Source of the DNA: Halococcus qingdaonensis
GTDB lineage: Archaea; Halobacteriota; Halobacteria; Halobacteriales; Halococcaceae
Length of the DNA: 64,000 bases
Reading direction: 5' to 3'
Assembly (NCBI RefSeq): GCF_024508235.1
Contig: NZ_CP101943.1
Span: 1,054,001-1,118,000, forward strand
The first letter of the stretch is position 1; each line of letters starts with the position of its first letter. Position numbers and translations under genes: made by a program. Of this stretch, positions 41,838 through 50,685 are shown in pieces. Below the pieces are notes generated by a model, which ran no database searches, was not told the DNA's origin, and saw only the letters and a list, made by a program, of their open reading frames with translations.

Positions 41838-43775
41838 ATGGAATCGGAGAACGAACCGCCATCGACCGGCGGTGTCGACCCGTACGTTGCAGCCGACACC
41901 AGCATGACCGAACTCTCGGTGAAGGCGGTCCTGCTGGGGCTCGTGCTCAACGTCGTTCTGATGGCGGCAAACGCTTATCTCGGGCTGCGTGCCGGGCTGA
42001 CGATCAGCGCTTCTATCCCGGCAGCGGTCATCAGTATGGGACTGTTCTACGGCCTCTCGCGCATCGGCATCCAGGGGACGATCCTGGAGAACAACATCGT
42101 CCAGACGATGACGTCGGCCGGCTCGTCGCTGACCGCTGGCGTGATCTTCTCGCTCGCCGGCGTCGCCTTCCTCGGCGAGTCGATCGATATCGTCACCACC
42201 GCGGCGGTCTCGCTGCTCGGCGGGATCCTCGGCGTGCTGTTCATGATCCCGATGCGGCGCTATCTCATCGTCGAACAGCACCAGGAGCTTCCCTATCCCG
42301 AGGGGACCGCCTGCGCGGACGTGCTCCAGGCGGGCGAACACGGCGGGCGCGGCGTCCGGTTCGTCTCGATCGGGTTCATCGTGGGCGCGCTCTACACGGC
42401 GCTCGCGAACATCTGGGGCGTGATCCAGACGACGATCCAGGGGGCGTTCTCGGTGACGAACACCCGCGGGTTCGCGCTCGGCGGGGACTTCACGCCCGCG
42501 CTCGTCGGCGTCGGCTACATCATCGGGCCGCGCATCGCGGCGTACATCCTCGGCGGCGGGCTGGTCTCGTGGATGATGCTGATCCCGCTGCTCGTCACCG
42601 GCGGGATGGTGCCACCCGACGCCGCCGGTGGGACGCTGTTCGAGCAGGCGAACGCGGTCTGGAGCAGCTACGTCCGCTACGTCGGTGCGGGAGCGATGAT
42701 CGTCGGCGGACTGTACGCGATCGCGTCGATGCGCTCGACGATCCTCGACGCGATCCGGCTCGCGGGCGCGGAGTTCAGCGAGGGACTCAACGGGAACACG
42801 GATCGCAAACGCACCGCTCGCGACCTCCCGATGGCGATCGTCGTCGTCGGTGCGGCCATCGTCGCGATCTTGCTCGTCGTCATACCCCAGGTCCGCGTCG
42901 GGCTGCTGGGCGCGCTCATCGCGGTGCTCGCGGCGTTCCTGTTCGTCGCGGTCTCCTCCTATCTCGTCGGCGTCGTCGGGAGTTCCTCGAACCCCGTCTC
43001 GGGGATGACCGTTGCGACGATCCTGATCGCCGCGGTCGTGCTCCGCTCGACCGGCGTCTCGGATCCGGTCATCGTGCTCGTCACGGGATCGGTCGTCGCC
43101 ATCGCGGCCGCGGTCGCCGGCGACACCTCACAGGACCTCAAAACGGGCTATCTGCTCGGTGCGACGCCGCGAAAACAGCAGATCGCCCAGCTCGTCGGGA
43201 TCGGGCTGTCGGCGCTGTTCGCCGGCGGGATCATCGTCTTCTTCAACCAGGCCTACGGGCTCGGGAGCCAGACGCTCCCCGCGCCCCAGGCCGGGCTCAT
43301 GGCGCTGATCGCGGAAAGTGTCCTCAACGGGACGGCGAACTGGGGGATGGTGCTGATCGGCGCGACGTTCGCGGCCGTCCTCATCATGATGGACGTGCCG
43401 GTGTTGCCGTTCGCGGTCGGGATGTATCTCCCGATCAGCCTGGCGACGCCGATCTTCCTCGGCGGCGTGCTGAAAGCCATCGTCACCCGCTACGTCGAAC
43501 GAACGGGTGACGAGGAGGCGACCGAGCGCGCGACGCTCAACGGCCGCATCGTGGCCGCGGGCCTGATCGCCGGCGAGGCGATCATGGGCATCGTCGTCGG
43601 CGCGATCCGAATCCTCGGCGTCGGCTCCGGCGGCGAGATCCCGTTCCCCGTCGGCATCGGCGATCAGCTCTCGCTGTGGCTCGGCGTCGCCGCCGTCGGC
43701 GGGCTGCTCGCGTTCATCGCCGCGAGCACGATCCGGGGCGCGAGGGAGACCGAGAACGTCGAGGAGCTGTACTAA
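41838..43775 (+). CDS. OPT family oligopeptide transporter
   Basis: A 645-residue membrane protein with about 16 hydrophobic segments and OPT motifs: NAYLGLRAGLTISASIPAAVIS near residues 43-64, QHQELPYPEGTACADVLQAGE near residue 150, and the later NPVSGMTV segment. The family (prokaryotic subgroup) imports oligopeptides or metal-chelate complexes, probably with protons. The C-terminal helix ends with VEELY, and a PqqD-like gene starts 3 nt after the stop. Confidence 0.88.
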   Translation: MESENEPPSTGGVDPYVAADTSMTELSVKAVLLGLVLNVVLMAANAYLGLRAGLTISASIPAAVISMGLFYGLSRIGIQGTILENNIVQTMTSAGSSLTAGVIFSLAGVAFLGESIDIVTTAAVSLLGGILGVLFMIPMRRYLIVEQHQELPYPEGTACADVLQAGEHGGRGVRFVSIGFIVGALYTALANIWGVIQTTIQGAFSVTNTRGFALGGDFTPALVGVGYIIGPRIAAYILGGGLVSWMMLIPLLVTGGMVPPDAAGGTLFEQANAVWSSYVRYVGAGAMIVGGLYAIASMRSTILDAIRLAGAEFSEGLNGNTDRKRTARDLPMAIVVVGAAIVAILLVVIPQVRVGLLGALIAVLAAFLFVAVSSYLVGVVGSSSNPVSGMTVATILIAAVVLRSTGVSDPVIVLVTGSVVAIAAAVAGDTSQDLKTGYLLGATPRKQQIAQLVGIGLSALFAGGIIVFFNQAYGLGSQTLPAPQAGLMALIAESVLNGTANWGMVLIGATFAAVLIMMDVPVLPFAVGMYLPISLATPIFLGGVLKAIVTRYVERTGDEEATERATLNGRIVAAGLIAGEAIMGIVVGAIRILGVGSGGEIPFPVGIGDQLSLWLGVAAVGGLLAFIAASTIRGARETENVEELY

Positions 43776-43777
43776 TC

Positions 43778-44131
43778 ATGTCCGAAGCCGAGTCGCAGGT
43801 ACGACGCCCGATCCGGACGACCGAAGATTGGGAGTGCGAACGTGTCGATGGCGACCCGAGCGTGACGATCCAGCGCCCGCGTCAGCCACGGAACCGCGTC
43901 GACGAACTCCTGTTCGATCTGTTCGATACGCCGACCGAGCGCGAACTCGAACTCGACGCGGTCGGCAGCATCGTCTGGCGTCACTGCGACGGCGAGACGA
44001 CGACGGCCGCGATCGCCGACGAACTCGCCACAAGGGTACCCAACGAGCGGATCGAACCCGTTGACGAGACGCTCTCGTATTTCCTCGCGCAGCTCTCGGA
44101 GCTCGATCTGATCCGCTACGCATCCGACTGA
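43778..44131 (+). CDS. PqqD-like peptide-chaperone-fold protein
   Basis: A 117-residue protein whose C-terminal half is PqqD/winged-helix-like: LELDAVGSIVWRHCDGETTTAAIADELA (a classic LNxxG.xiW...dG..sv.ei...l pattern), followed by VDETLSYFLAQLSELDLI. PqqD-type domains bind precursor peptides in RiPP pathways. The N-terminal 55 residues are charged. It starts 3 nt after the OPT gene, so it must be expressed with it. No radical-SAM enzyme or precursor peptide gene is seen nearby. Confidence 0.75.
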   Translation: MSEAESQVRRPIRTTEDWECERVDGDPSVTIQRPRQPRNRVDELLFDLFDTPTERELELDAVGSIVWRHCDGETTTAAIADELATRVPNERIEPVDETLSYFLAQLSELDLIRYASD

Positions 44132-44204
44132 TCGGATCGTTTCGAACGGCTCGAAAATCCCCCATTACGGGGTGATGCAAAGAGGAACGGTGAGGTAGGT
44201 ATCG

Positions 44205-45698
44205 TCAGTCGTCTTCGTCCTCGCCGTCTTCCTCATCGTCCTCGTCGCGATCCTCGTCATCTTCGTCGTCCCCGCCCTCCCCGCTGGCGGCACCGACGAG
44301 CGCGGTGAGATCGAGATGCCCGTCGCCGTGGTAATCGGGTTCGCCGATGTCGCGCGCGGTATCACGAAGCAGGTCCTCGACCGCCGCGACGCTCATTTCA
44401 GGACGCAACGATCGCACGAGTGCGACCGCGCCCGTCACCTGTGGGGCGGCCATCGAAGTGCCGGCCTTGAACCCATAATCGGGCGAGACGTCGCCGTTCT
44501 CCTCGCTATAGACCGTCGAGAGCACGAGATCGTAGAACCACTTCGGGGAGTCCGCGTCGCCGTCGTTGGCCTCGTCCTGGGCGTCGGGATCGAAGTTCCC
44601 GCCGGCGGCGCTCACGTCGACGACGCTCCCGCCATACGTAGTGTATTTCGCCGGCTGTGTCGTCGGTTTGCGGAGGTTTTCGGGTTCGAGCGCTTCCTCG
44701 GCCTCGATCTCGTCGTCGAACTCGTCGTCCCAGATGTAGCCGATGGGGCCCGTCGCCGACACCGAGAACACACCGTCGGCCTCCGTCGGCACGCCGATCG
44801 TCTCCTCGGGATCGAGATCGACGGCGGAGTTGCCGGCCGAGTTGACGACGACCGTCCCCTGCTCGTTCGCGTAGCTGGCGGCGCGGCCGTACAGTTTCTG
44901 GATCGCGACGAGTTCCGGACTCCTGTTCCCATCCGTCGCCGGAATGCCGAGGCTCAGGTTCGCGGCGTCGCAGTTCGTCTCGGCGGCGTAGACGATCGCC
45001 GCGAGGATGTCGCCGGTCGCCGCACCCTCCTCGCCCGCAGCGAACACGCGGAGCGCGAGCAGATCGGTTTTCGGCGCGGTGCCGAGGATCCCGCCACGCT
45101 CGCCGTCGTAGTCGTTCGTCCCGGCGGTGATGCCGGCGACGTGGGTGCCGTGGTCGCTCGCGCCGCTGGCGAAGAACCCACCGCCGTCGCCGGTGAAGTT
45201 CCGCGAGAGTTCCTCGTTCACCACTCCGTCGAGATCGGGATGATCGGGGTAGACGCCGGTGTCGATGACGGCGACCCGACTCCCCGCGCCACGGGTCGTC
45301 TCGTGAACCTCCTCGGCGAGTTCCTGGGCGTGTTTGTCCCACTGAAGCGTCCGGCGGTCGGGAACCCCCGGCGTCTCCTCGTCGTCATCGTCGCGTTCGA
45401 CGGCCGGCCCGTCGTCGCCGTCCCACTCCTCGTCGTGTGGAGCGATCTCCACGTCGGGTGCGGTGGCTGCCGGACCGCCGACCTCGTCGGGGTCGCCGGC
45501 GGCGACGAGGACGTCGATGTCGGCGAGATCGTGGATGATCTCCGTCTCCGCGGACACCGCCGAGCGATCGACTTCGCGGAGATCGATCAGGAAGCGTTTC
45601 TTCCCGCTGGCGGCCGAGACGGCCGTGGTCCCGAATGCGAGCCCGGCACCTGCCATGCCGGTCAACTGGAGGAACTTCCGACGGCTATGGTCTACCAT
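44205..45698 (-). CDS. Tat-exported subtilisin-like serine protease with acidic tail
   Basis: A 497-residue S8 protease (halolysin type). The Tat signal is SRRKFLQLTG, without a lipobox. An I9-like propeptide region (about 33-110) is followed by the catalytic domain with Asp146 (AVIDTG), His183 (DHGTHVAG), the oxyanion Asn in NSAGNS, and Ser415 (GTSMAAP). The final 25 residues are almost all Asp and Glu. A secreted protease active at high salt. Start as given; divergent promoter with the zinc-ribbon gene cluster (198 bp apart). Confidence 0.9.
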   Translation of the reverse strand: MVDHSRRKFLQLTGMAGAGLAFGTTAVSAASGKKRFLIDLREVDRSAVSAETEIIHDLADIDVLVAAGDPDEVGGPAATAPDVEIAPHDEEWDGDDGPAVERDDDDEETPGVPDRRTLQWDKHAQELAEEVHETTRGAGSRVAVIDTGVYPDHPDLDGVVNEELSRNFTGDGGGFFASGASDHGTHVAGITAGTNDYDGERGGILGTAPKTDLLALRVFAAGEEGAATGDILAAIVYAAETNCDAANLSLGIPATDGNRSPELVAIQKLYGRAASYANEQGTVVVNSAGNSAVDLDPEETIGVPTEADGVFSVSATGPIGYIWDDEFDDEIEAEEALEPENLRKPTTQPAKYTTYGGSVVDVSAAGGNFDPDAQDEANDGDADSPKWFYDLVLSTVYSEENGDVSPDYGFKAGTSMAAPQVTGAVALVRSLRPEMSVAAVEDLLRDTARDIGEPDYHGDGHLDLTALVGAASGEGGDDEDDEDRDEDDEEDGEDEDD

Positions 45699-45794
45699 AC
45701 CATCATATACGCTTACATCGATAATATAAAAAATTAGCTAATGAAATCCTATACGAACTGCGTCTCGCGGGAGTTCGCTCCGCCGGGCAACGTC

Positions 45795-45822
45795 GGGAGG
45801 GGGGAAGGGGAGGAGAGGTGGG
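45795..45822. other. G-rich tract, potential quadruplex
   Basis: Runs GGG, GGGGGG, GGGG and GGG within 28 bp on the plus strand, about 75-100 bp upstream of the ATG at 45897 and upstream of its likely TATA region (CTTAACC near 45869). A similar G-rich stretch lies at 2273-2325 and a pyrimidine-rich one at 54223-54265. Structure formation is inferred, not shown. Confidence 0.3.
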
Positions 45823-45896
45823 AACCGCGATCGGCACGGTTTCGTACGGCGATCGGCTTTCGACAAGACTTAACCCGCGGGTACACAGGTTGCGGT

Positions 45897-46082
45897 ATGA
45901 GCGAGAGCGACTCCGCATCGACGCAGTCGCGGACCTGCGTCTCCTGTGGTATCGACGTCTCCGGAACCAACGCCGCCGCCTTCGACTGTCCCGACTGCGG
46001 GACCCGTATCCACCGGTGTGCGACCTGCCGCAAGCAGAGCAACCTCTACGAGTGTCCCGACTGCGGGTTCACGGGGCCGTAA
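45897..46082 (+). CDS. Small zinc-ribbon protein of the HVO_2753 type
   Basis: A 61-residue protein with four CxxC-type knuckles (CVSCG, CPDCG, CATC and CPDCG), enough for two zinc sites. This is the layout of the haloarchaeal small zinc-finger protein HVO_2753, which in Haloferax affects swarming and biofilm formation. It precedes the EF-1beta gene by 2 bp, the same neighbour order as in Haloferax as far as I recall. Likely RNA- or protein-binding. Confidence 0.85.
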   Translation: MSESDSASTQSRTCVSCGIDVSGTNAAAFDCPDCGTRIHRCATCRKQSNLYECPDCGFTGP

Positions 46083-46084
46083 CG

Positions 46085-46351
46085 ATGGGGAAGGTCGCCG
46101 CGAAGCTCAAGGTGATGCCCGAGAGTCCCGAAGTCGATCTCGACGACCTCCAGGAGGAGTTGGAGGACTCGCTGCCCGAGGGCGCGAAGATCAACGGCTT
46201 CGAGCGCGACGACGTCGCCTTCGGACTGGTCGCGCTGCTGCCGACGGTGATCGTCCCCGACGACGCAGGTGGGACGGAATCGGTCGAGGAGGCCTTCACC
46301 AGCGTCGGTCGCGTCGAGAGCGTCGACGTGCAGAACGTCGGCCGGATATAG
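46085..46351 (+). CDS. Elongation factor 1-beta (aEF-1B)
   Basis: An 88-residue archaeal EF-1B guanine-exchange domain beginning [18 protein letters not shown]. It has the typical two-layer pattern with [21 protein letters not shown] and [16 protein letters not shown]. It exchanges GDP for GTP on aEF-1alpha. Two bases after the zinc-ribbon gene, so co-transcribed. Confidence 0.93.
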   Translation: MGKVAAKLKVMPESPEVDLDDLQEELEDSLPEGAKINGFERDDVAFGLVALLPTVIVPDDAGGTESVEEAFTSVGRVESVDVQNVGRI

Positions 46352-46372
46352 TTCGCCGTCCCGGAACACACG

Positions 46373-46379
46373 TTTTATA
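46373..46379 (+). promoter_or_regulatory. TATA box for rpl21e operon
   Basis: TTTTATA lies 26-32 nt before the ATG at 46405 and probably drives rpl21e, rpoF and possibly genes beyond. Confidence 0.6.
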
Positions 46380-46404
46380 CGGGCCGCTCTGCAACGCAGG
46401 CCAT

Positions 46405-46695
46405 ATGCCGAACTCCAAGGGCCCACTCAAGAAAACCCGGAACAAACTCTCCAACGACCCGCGAGAGCGTGGTACCTCGCCGCCCCAGCGCGCTATCGAG
46501 GAGTTCGACGCCGGCGATCGCGTCCATCTCAGTCTCGATCCGAGCGTGCCCGACGGGCGCTTCCATCCCCGGTTCGACGGCCACACCGGCGAAGTGCTCG
46601 ACGAGCAGGGACGCGCCTACCGCGTGCGCATCACCGACGGCGGAAAGGAGAAGACGATCATCGTCACCGCCGCCCATCTCCGCCGGCAGGAATGA
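46405..46695 (+). CDS. rpl21e: Ribosomal protein L21e (eL21)
   Basis: A 96-residue protein starting [20 protein letters not shown] with the eL21 layout: a basic N-terminal arm and the [21 protein letters not shown]-type SH3-like core. Part of the large ribosomal subunit. Its stop overlaps the next ATG (rpoF) by four bases, the usual haloarchaeal arrangement. Confidence 0.95.
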   Translation: MPNSKGPLKKTRNKLSNDPRERGTSPPQRAIEEFDAGDRVHLSLDPSVPDGRFHPRFDGHTGEVLDEQGRAYRVRITDGGKEKTIIVTAAHLRRQE

Positions 46696-47048
46696 CCATC
46701 TTCAAGGAGAAACTCGACGAGGAGTATCTCACGCTCGCCGAGACGAAGGAGCTGCTCGCCGACATCGAGGCCGAGCGCGCCGCCGACGAGGAGCGCGAGA
46801 TGCGCTACGAGCTCGCCCGCGCCATCGATCACGTCAACCGCTTTGCGGATCTGACCGTCGAGGAGGCTCGCGAATTCGTCGACGAACTCGAATCACAGGA
46901 GAAGATCGACGAGTCGACCGCGTACAAGATCGCCAACCTGAAGCCCGCCAACCGCGACGAGCTCCGCGCCGTCTTCGCCCAGGAGCGCTATTCGCTGTCG
47001 GGCGAGGAGCTCGACGCCGTTCTCGACGTGGTCGCCCGCTACGACTGA
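46692..47048 (+). CDS. rpoF: RNA polymerase subunit F (Rpb4)
   Basis: A 118-residue Rpb4/RPC9-family protein starting [22 protein letters not shown]. It ends with an HRDC-like segment, [27 protein letters not shown]. With RpoE1 it makes the stalk of archaeal RNA polymerase. Coupled to rpl21e by a four-base overlap. Confidence 0.94.
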   Translation: MTIFKEKLDEEYLTLAETKELLADIEAERAADEEREMRYELARAIDHVNRFADLTVEEAREFVDELESQEKIDESTAYKIANLKPANRDELRAVFAQERYSLSGEELDAVLDVVARYD

Positions 47049-47057
47049 GCGGGACGA

Positions 47058-47065
47058 GTTTAAGT
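47058..47065 (+). promoter_or_regulatory. TATA-like box before DUF655 gene
   Basis: GTTTAAGT lies 25-32 nt before the ATG at 47090, right for a leaderless transcript separate from rpoF. Confidence 0.5.
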
Positions 47066-47089
47066 GTATCCTCGGCGTAGGCGGAAGCT

Positions 47090-47659
47090 ATGAGCGACGT
47101 CGAAAGCGACGAGGCGGGCGAGCACCGCGTCGTCCTCGATATGTTGCCGACCGGCCGTCCCGACGACGACCGGCCGCCACAGCAGAAATCGCCGCTCGCC
47201 TACGCCCTCGGCGAGGACGACTTCCTCCTCTCTGAGCTCACGCTCGACGAGAACGCCGACATCGGTTTCAGCGACCGTATCCGACCCGACAACGCGGCCA
47301 TCGAATCGACACACGCCATCGAATTCGACGCGCTACCGAGCGCCGCCCGCTCGGAGCTCGAATACGCGATCGAGGACACCATCGACCGCGACGAGCAGCG
47401 GTTCGTCGATTTCTACAACGACGCCCAGCCGATTACCCTCCGGCTCCACCAGCTCAACCTCCTGCCGGGGATCGGGAAGAAACTCAGGAACTCGATCCTC
47501 GACGAGCGCAAGCGAAAACCGTTCGAGAGCTTCGACGAACTCGAAGAGCGCGTCGCCGGGCTCCACCGCCCGAAGGAGATCCTCATCGAGCGCATCCGCG
47601 AGGAGCTGCGCGACGACGATCTGAAGTACCGCATCTTCGTCGGCCGCGACGAGGAGTGA
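47090..47659 (+). CDS. DUF655 protein with helix-hairpin-helix motif
   Basis: A 189-residue protein. The N-terminal OB-like domain of DUF655 spans about residues 10-100, and a helix-hairpin-helix nucleic-acid-binding motif is visible as LNLLPGIGKKLRNSILDERKRKPF (about 122-145). It is conserved in archaea next to ksgA and rpoF, so a role in ribosome or RNA biology is likely but unproven. Confidence 0.9.
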   Translation: MSDVESDEAGEHRVVLDMLPTGRPDDDRPPQQKSPLAYALGEDDFLLSELTLDENADIGFSDRIRPDNAAIESTHAIEFDALPSAARSELEYAIEDTIDRDEQRFVDFYNDAQPITLRLHQLNLLPGIGKKLRNSILDERKRKPFESFDELEERVAGLHRPKEILIERIREELRDDDLKYRIFVGRDEE

Positions 47660-47731
47660 ATAGGGTTTTGTCGGCCGCGTCGCTATCGTCGCCATGAATC
47701 AGCGAGCGTCGAGCACGGCCGTGGCGGGCAG

Positions 47732-48613
47732 ATGGCGATGAGTCACGGACGCGACGCCGACGAACGAGATCACGACCAGCAGCGCGATCCCGACGCACTG
47801 CTCGCACGGGCGGGCGTGCGCGCCGACACGGATCAGGACCAGCACTTCTTGGTCGACGATCGCGTGCTCGACCGCCTGGCGTCCCACACTACCGAACTCG
47901 ACACGAGCCACGTCCTGGAGATCGGTGCCGGCACGGGTGCGCTGACCGCTCGCCTGCTCGATCGCGCCGAGCGTGTGACGGCCGTCGAGCGCGACAGCCG
48001 TCTCGCCACCTTCCTTCGCGAGGAGTTCGCTGACGCGATCGCGGCGGGAGCGCTCACCGTCGTCGAGGGTGACGCGCTCGTGGTCGATCTCCCCGAATTC
48101 ACGGCCTCGCTGTCGAACCTCCCCTACGGGATCTCGAGCGAGGTCCTGTTCCGACTGCTGCCCCGCAAGCGACCGCTGGTCGTCACCGTCCAGCGGGAGT
48201 TCGCCGAGCGGATGGTCGCGGCTCCCAACACCGAGAACTACGGCCGGCTGTCGGTGACGGCGGGCCACTACGCCGACTGCGAGATCGTCGAAACCGTGCC
48301 TCCGGCAGCGTTCTCGCCGCCGCCGGCCGTCGAGAGCGCCGTCGTGCGGACCACGCCCCGCGATCCCGATTACAGCGTTCCCGAGGAACCCTTCCTCGCG
48401 TTCGTCAGAGGCGTGTTCACCCAGCGGCGCAAGACGCTGCGCAACGCGATCCGGAACACGGGCCATATCACGGGTATCGAACAACCCGAAGCGGTCGTTG
48501 AGGCCGCCGACGAGGAGCTGCTGGGCAAGCGTGCGGGCGAACTCGCCCCAGAGCAGTTCGCCGCGCTGACGGAGCTGGCGATCGAACACACCGACGTCGC
48601 TCCTCCGAAATGA
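47732..48613 (+). CDS. ksgA: 16S rRNA dimethyladenosine transferase KsgA/RsmA
   Basis: A 293-residue SAM-dependent N6-adenine methyltransferase. Motif I is VLEIGAGTGALT (about residues 62-73), the acidic SAM contact is AVERDS, and the catalytic NLPYGIS (NLPY) motif is near residue 129. It dimethylates two adjacent adenines in helix 45 of 16S rRNA late in small-subunit assembly. The start could be ATG 47732 or 47738. Long acidic N-terminal extension relative to bacteria. It sits between DUF655 and the HemK2-type genes, the conserved archaeal order. Confidence 0.93.
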   Translation: MAMSHGRDADERDHDQQRDPDALLARAGVRADTDQDQHFLVDDRVLDRLASHTTELDTSHVLEIGAGTGALTARLLDRAERVTAVERDSRLATFLREEFADAIAAGALTVVEGDALVVDLPEFTASLSNLPYGISSEVLFRLLPRKRPLVVTVQREFAERMVAAPNTENYGRLSVTAGHYADCEIVETVPPAAFSPPPAVESAVVRTTPRDPDYSVPEEPFLAFVRGVFTQRRKTLRNAIRNTGHITGIEQPEAVVEAADEELLGKRAGELAPEQFAALTELAIEHTDVAPPK

Positions 48614-48776
48614 CTGCGTTCAGCGAAATCATGCTCGACGACGTATCCGACGAATGGGCGGGATGGGGCCGGTGGAACGCGGCGAACTGGGAGAACGGTT
48701 CACGATTCGTGTCGGTCGAACGAACACGGCACGTGCATGCACGAAACCGAAACGTGAAACGAACGTGTCTGAGTAC

Positions 48777-48935
48777 ATGGCGTTCATCGAGGGGCTCCGC
48801 GAGACGCTCGGCGCGGACACTGCCAGCGCGGAGGCCGACGACGAAGAATACCAGTGTATCGACTGTTATGCCGAGTTCGACGAGCGAAAGCGACTCTGTC
48901 CGAAGTGTGGTGGCGAGGAGTTCGAGCGCGTCTGA
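48777..48935 (+). CDS. Small zinc-ribbon protein, 52 aa
   Basis: MAFIEGLRETLG is followed by an acidic linker and a four-Cys zinc ribbon: CIDC, then CPKCGGEEFERV. Upstream residues of the open frame do not look protein-like; a GTG at 48765 (VSEYMAF) is an alternative start. Small haloarchaeal CPxCG proteins of this kind are common and mostly uncharacterised. Confidence 0.7.
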   Translation: MAFIEGLRETLGADTASAEADDEEYQCIDCYAEFDERKRLCPKCGGEEFERV

Positions 48936-48959
48936 GACGGCTGTCGGGTGCGATAACCG

Positions 48960-50087
48960 ATGTTAGTGCCCGAGTTCCTCCGCTCCATCCAGAAGGCGTA
49001 TCTCTCGTCGACCGGCGGACAGCTGCTCGGCAGTCTCGGTGCGCTGGTCGTCCTGGCCGGTATCGTGATGCTCGTCAGACGAGCCGGAAAGCCGCTCAAG
49101 CGACGGTATAGCTCGCGACTCACCGAGGCGCTCCAGGCCGGCGTCGTGGCCGTCTGCGTCGTCGGCACCGTCTACTGGCTGATGGTCGTCTGGCGGGTGG
49201 TGCCAGCCATCGGGCTGGTGCTCGACGCGCTCTCGGTGAACCGCTGGACCGGCGCTCGACTGCTGCTCATCGCCGGCGTGATCGTCCTGGCCTATCTGCT
49301 GATACGGCTGCTCAACCGCTCGATCGACCGGCTGGCCGAGGAATACGGCGCGATCACCGACCACCAGAGCGAGGTCGCCTACCACATCGCCGACGTCGGC
49401 GTGGCCGTGGCCGCGCTGTTCGTCGTACTCGCGATCTGGGGGATCGAACTCAGCCGGCTCTTCCTCAGTGCGGGGGCGCTCGGTGCGGTCATCGGGCTGG
49501 CCGCCCGCGAGACGATCGGCTCGATCACGGCCGGCTTCGTCCTCCTCTTCTCGCGCCCGTTCCACGTCGGCGACTGGATCGCCGTCGGAGAGTACGAGGG
49601 GATCGTCAGGGAGGTCACGATCGTCAACACGGAGATCCGGACGTTCAACGACGAGCACGTGCTGATCCCGAACGACCAGATCACGAGCGAACCACTCGTC
49701 AATCTCTCTGAAAACAATCGCCTGCGGGTCGATACCGAAATCGGGATCGACTACGCGACCGATCTCGACGACGTGGTCGCGCTCACCGAGGAGACGATGG
49801 CGGAGATGGACGAACCACGGTCGGTGCCCTCGCCACAGGCCGTCCTGAAGGAGTTCGACGAGTCGAGCATCGTCCTGGAAGCGCGCTTCTGGATCGACGA
49901 TCCGAGCTCGCGACGCGTCTGGGGGGCCAAGAGCGCGTTCATCCAAGCGATCAAAAGGGCGTTCGACCATGAGGGGATCTCGATCGCCTACCCGCAGCGC
50001 GTGCTCGCCGCCCGCGACGAGGTCGGCGAGGTCGGCCCGCACGCCGAGCACGGTAGCCTCAGCACCGCGACCGACTGGGGTGAGTAG
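48960..50087 (+). CDS. MscS-type mechanosensitive channel
   Basis: A 375-residue protein with four to five membrane helices. The Gly/Ala-rich pore helix is visible as LFLSAGALGAVIGLAARETIGSITAGFVLLFSRPFHVGDWI (about residues 175-210), followed by the beta domain with the NDEHVLIPNDQI motif and the alpha/beta C-terminal domain. It releases solutes under hypo-osmotic shock. The C-terminus overlaps the start region of the HemK2-like gene. Confidence 0.9.
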   Translation: MLVPEFLRSIQKAYLSSTGGQLLGSLGALVVLAGIVMLVRRAGKPLKRRYSSRLTEALQAGVVAVCVVGTVYWLMVVWRVVPAIGLVLDALSVNRWTGARLLLIAGVIVLAYLLIRLLNRSIDRLAEEYGAITDHQSEVAYHIADVGVAVAALFVVLAIWGIELSRLFLSAGALGAVIGLAARETIGSITAGFVLLFSRPFHVGDWIAVGEYEGIVREVTIVNTEIRTFNDEHVLIPNDQITSEPLVNLSENNRLRVDTEIGIDYATDLDDVVALTEETMAEMDEPRSVPSPQAVLKEFDESSIVLEARFWIDDPSSRRVWGAKSAFIQAIKRAFDHEGISIAYPQRVLAARDEVGEVGPHAEHGSLSTATDWGE

Positions 50088-50088
50088 C

Positions 50089-50658
50089 GTGGGGCTCGAC
50101 GAGCGCCGCGAGCGCGAGAAGGTCTATCAGCCGGCCGAGGACTCCCACCTGCTGGCGACGGTCGCTCGCGGCGAGGTCACCCCCGCCGACCGCGCGCTCG
50201 ATGTCGGGACTGGATCGGGCTACGTCGCGACCGCGATGGCCGAGACCGGTGCGACGGTCTACGGTGTCGATCCGAACCCACACGCCTGCCAGCAGGCCCG
50301 CGAGAGCGGGATTCGAGTGGTGCAGGGCGATCTCACCGAACCATTCGAGGATGGCGTGTTCGACCTCGTGACGTTCAATCCGCCCTATCTGCCGACCACG
50401 CCCGACGAAGCGGTCGGCGACTGGATGGAGGTGGCGCTCGCCGGCGGCGAGAGCGGGCGCGCGGTGATCGAACCGTTTCTCGCCGGCGTCGGGCGCGTGC
50501 TCGCGCCAGAGGGGCGGGTGCTCATGCTCGTGAGCAGTCTGAGCGGGTTCGACACCGTCGTCGACCTGGCGAACGAGGCCGGCTTCACGGCGACGACCGT
50601 CGACCAGGACTCGTTCCCGTTCGAGACGCTCTCGATCCTCCGACTCGATCGCGATTAA
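50089..50658 (+). CDS. HemK2/Mtq2-type N5-glutamine methyltransferase
   Basis: A 189-residue SAM methyltransferase. It has motif I ALDVGTGSGYVATAM, the acidic contact GVDPNP, and the catalytic NPPYLPTTP (NPPY) motif near residue 100. Archaeal HemK2 methylates the GGQ glutamine of release factor aRF1. GTG 50089 is favoured, with a GGTGAG sequence upstream; GTG 50080 in the same frame overlaps the MscS stop and is the alternative. Its stop codon lies inside the palindrome that precedes the methionine synthase genes. Confidence 0.88.
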   Translation: MGLDERREREKVYQPAEDSHLLATVARGEVTPADRALDVGTGSGYVATAMAETGATVYGVDPNPHACQQARESGIRVVQGDLTEPFEDGVFDLVTFNPPYLPTTPDEAVGDWMEVALAGGESGRAVIEPFLAGVGRVLAPEGRVLMLVSSLSGFDTVVDLANEAGFTATTVDQDSFPFETLSILRLDRD

Positions 50659-50680
50659 TTACCTAGGTGCATAATCGCGA
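50649..50680. promoter_or_regulatory. 32-bp imperfect palindrome upstream of methionine synthase genes
   Basis: Outer arms TCGCGATTA (50649-50657) and TAATCGCGA (50672-50680) are perfect complements. The centre ACCTAGGT (50661-50668) is itself a palindrome with exactly the same midpoint. Only three positions (ATT versus GCA) break the symmetry, so 13 of 16 pairs match. It lies 5 bp upstream of the TATA box AAATATTAA (50686-50694) and 38 bp before the ATG at 50719. Candidate operator for a dimeric regulator; it also covers the last codons of the HemK2 gene. Confidence 0.65.
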
Positions 50681-50685
50681 GTAGC

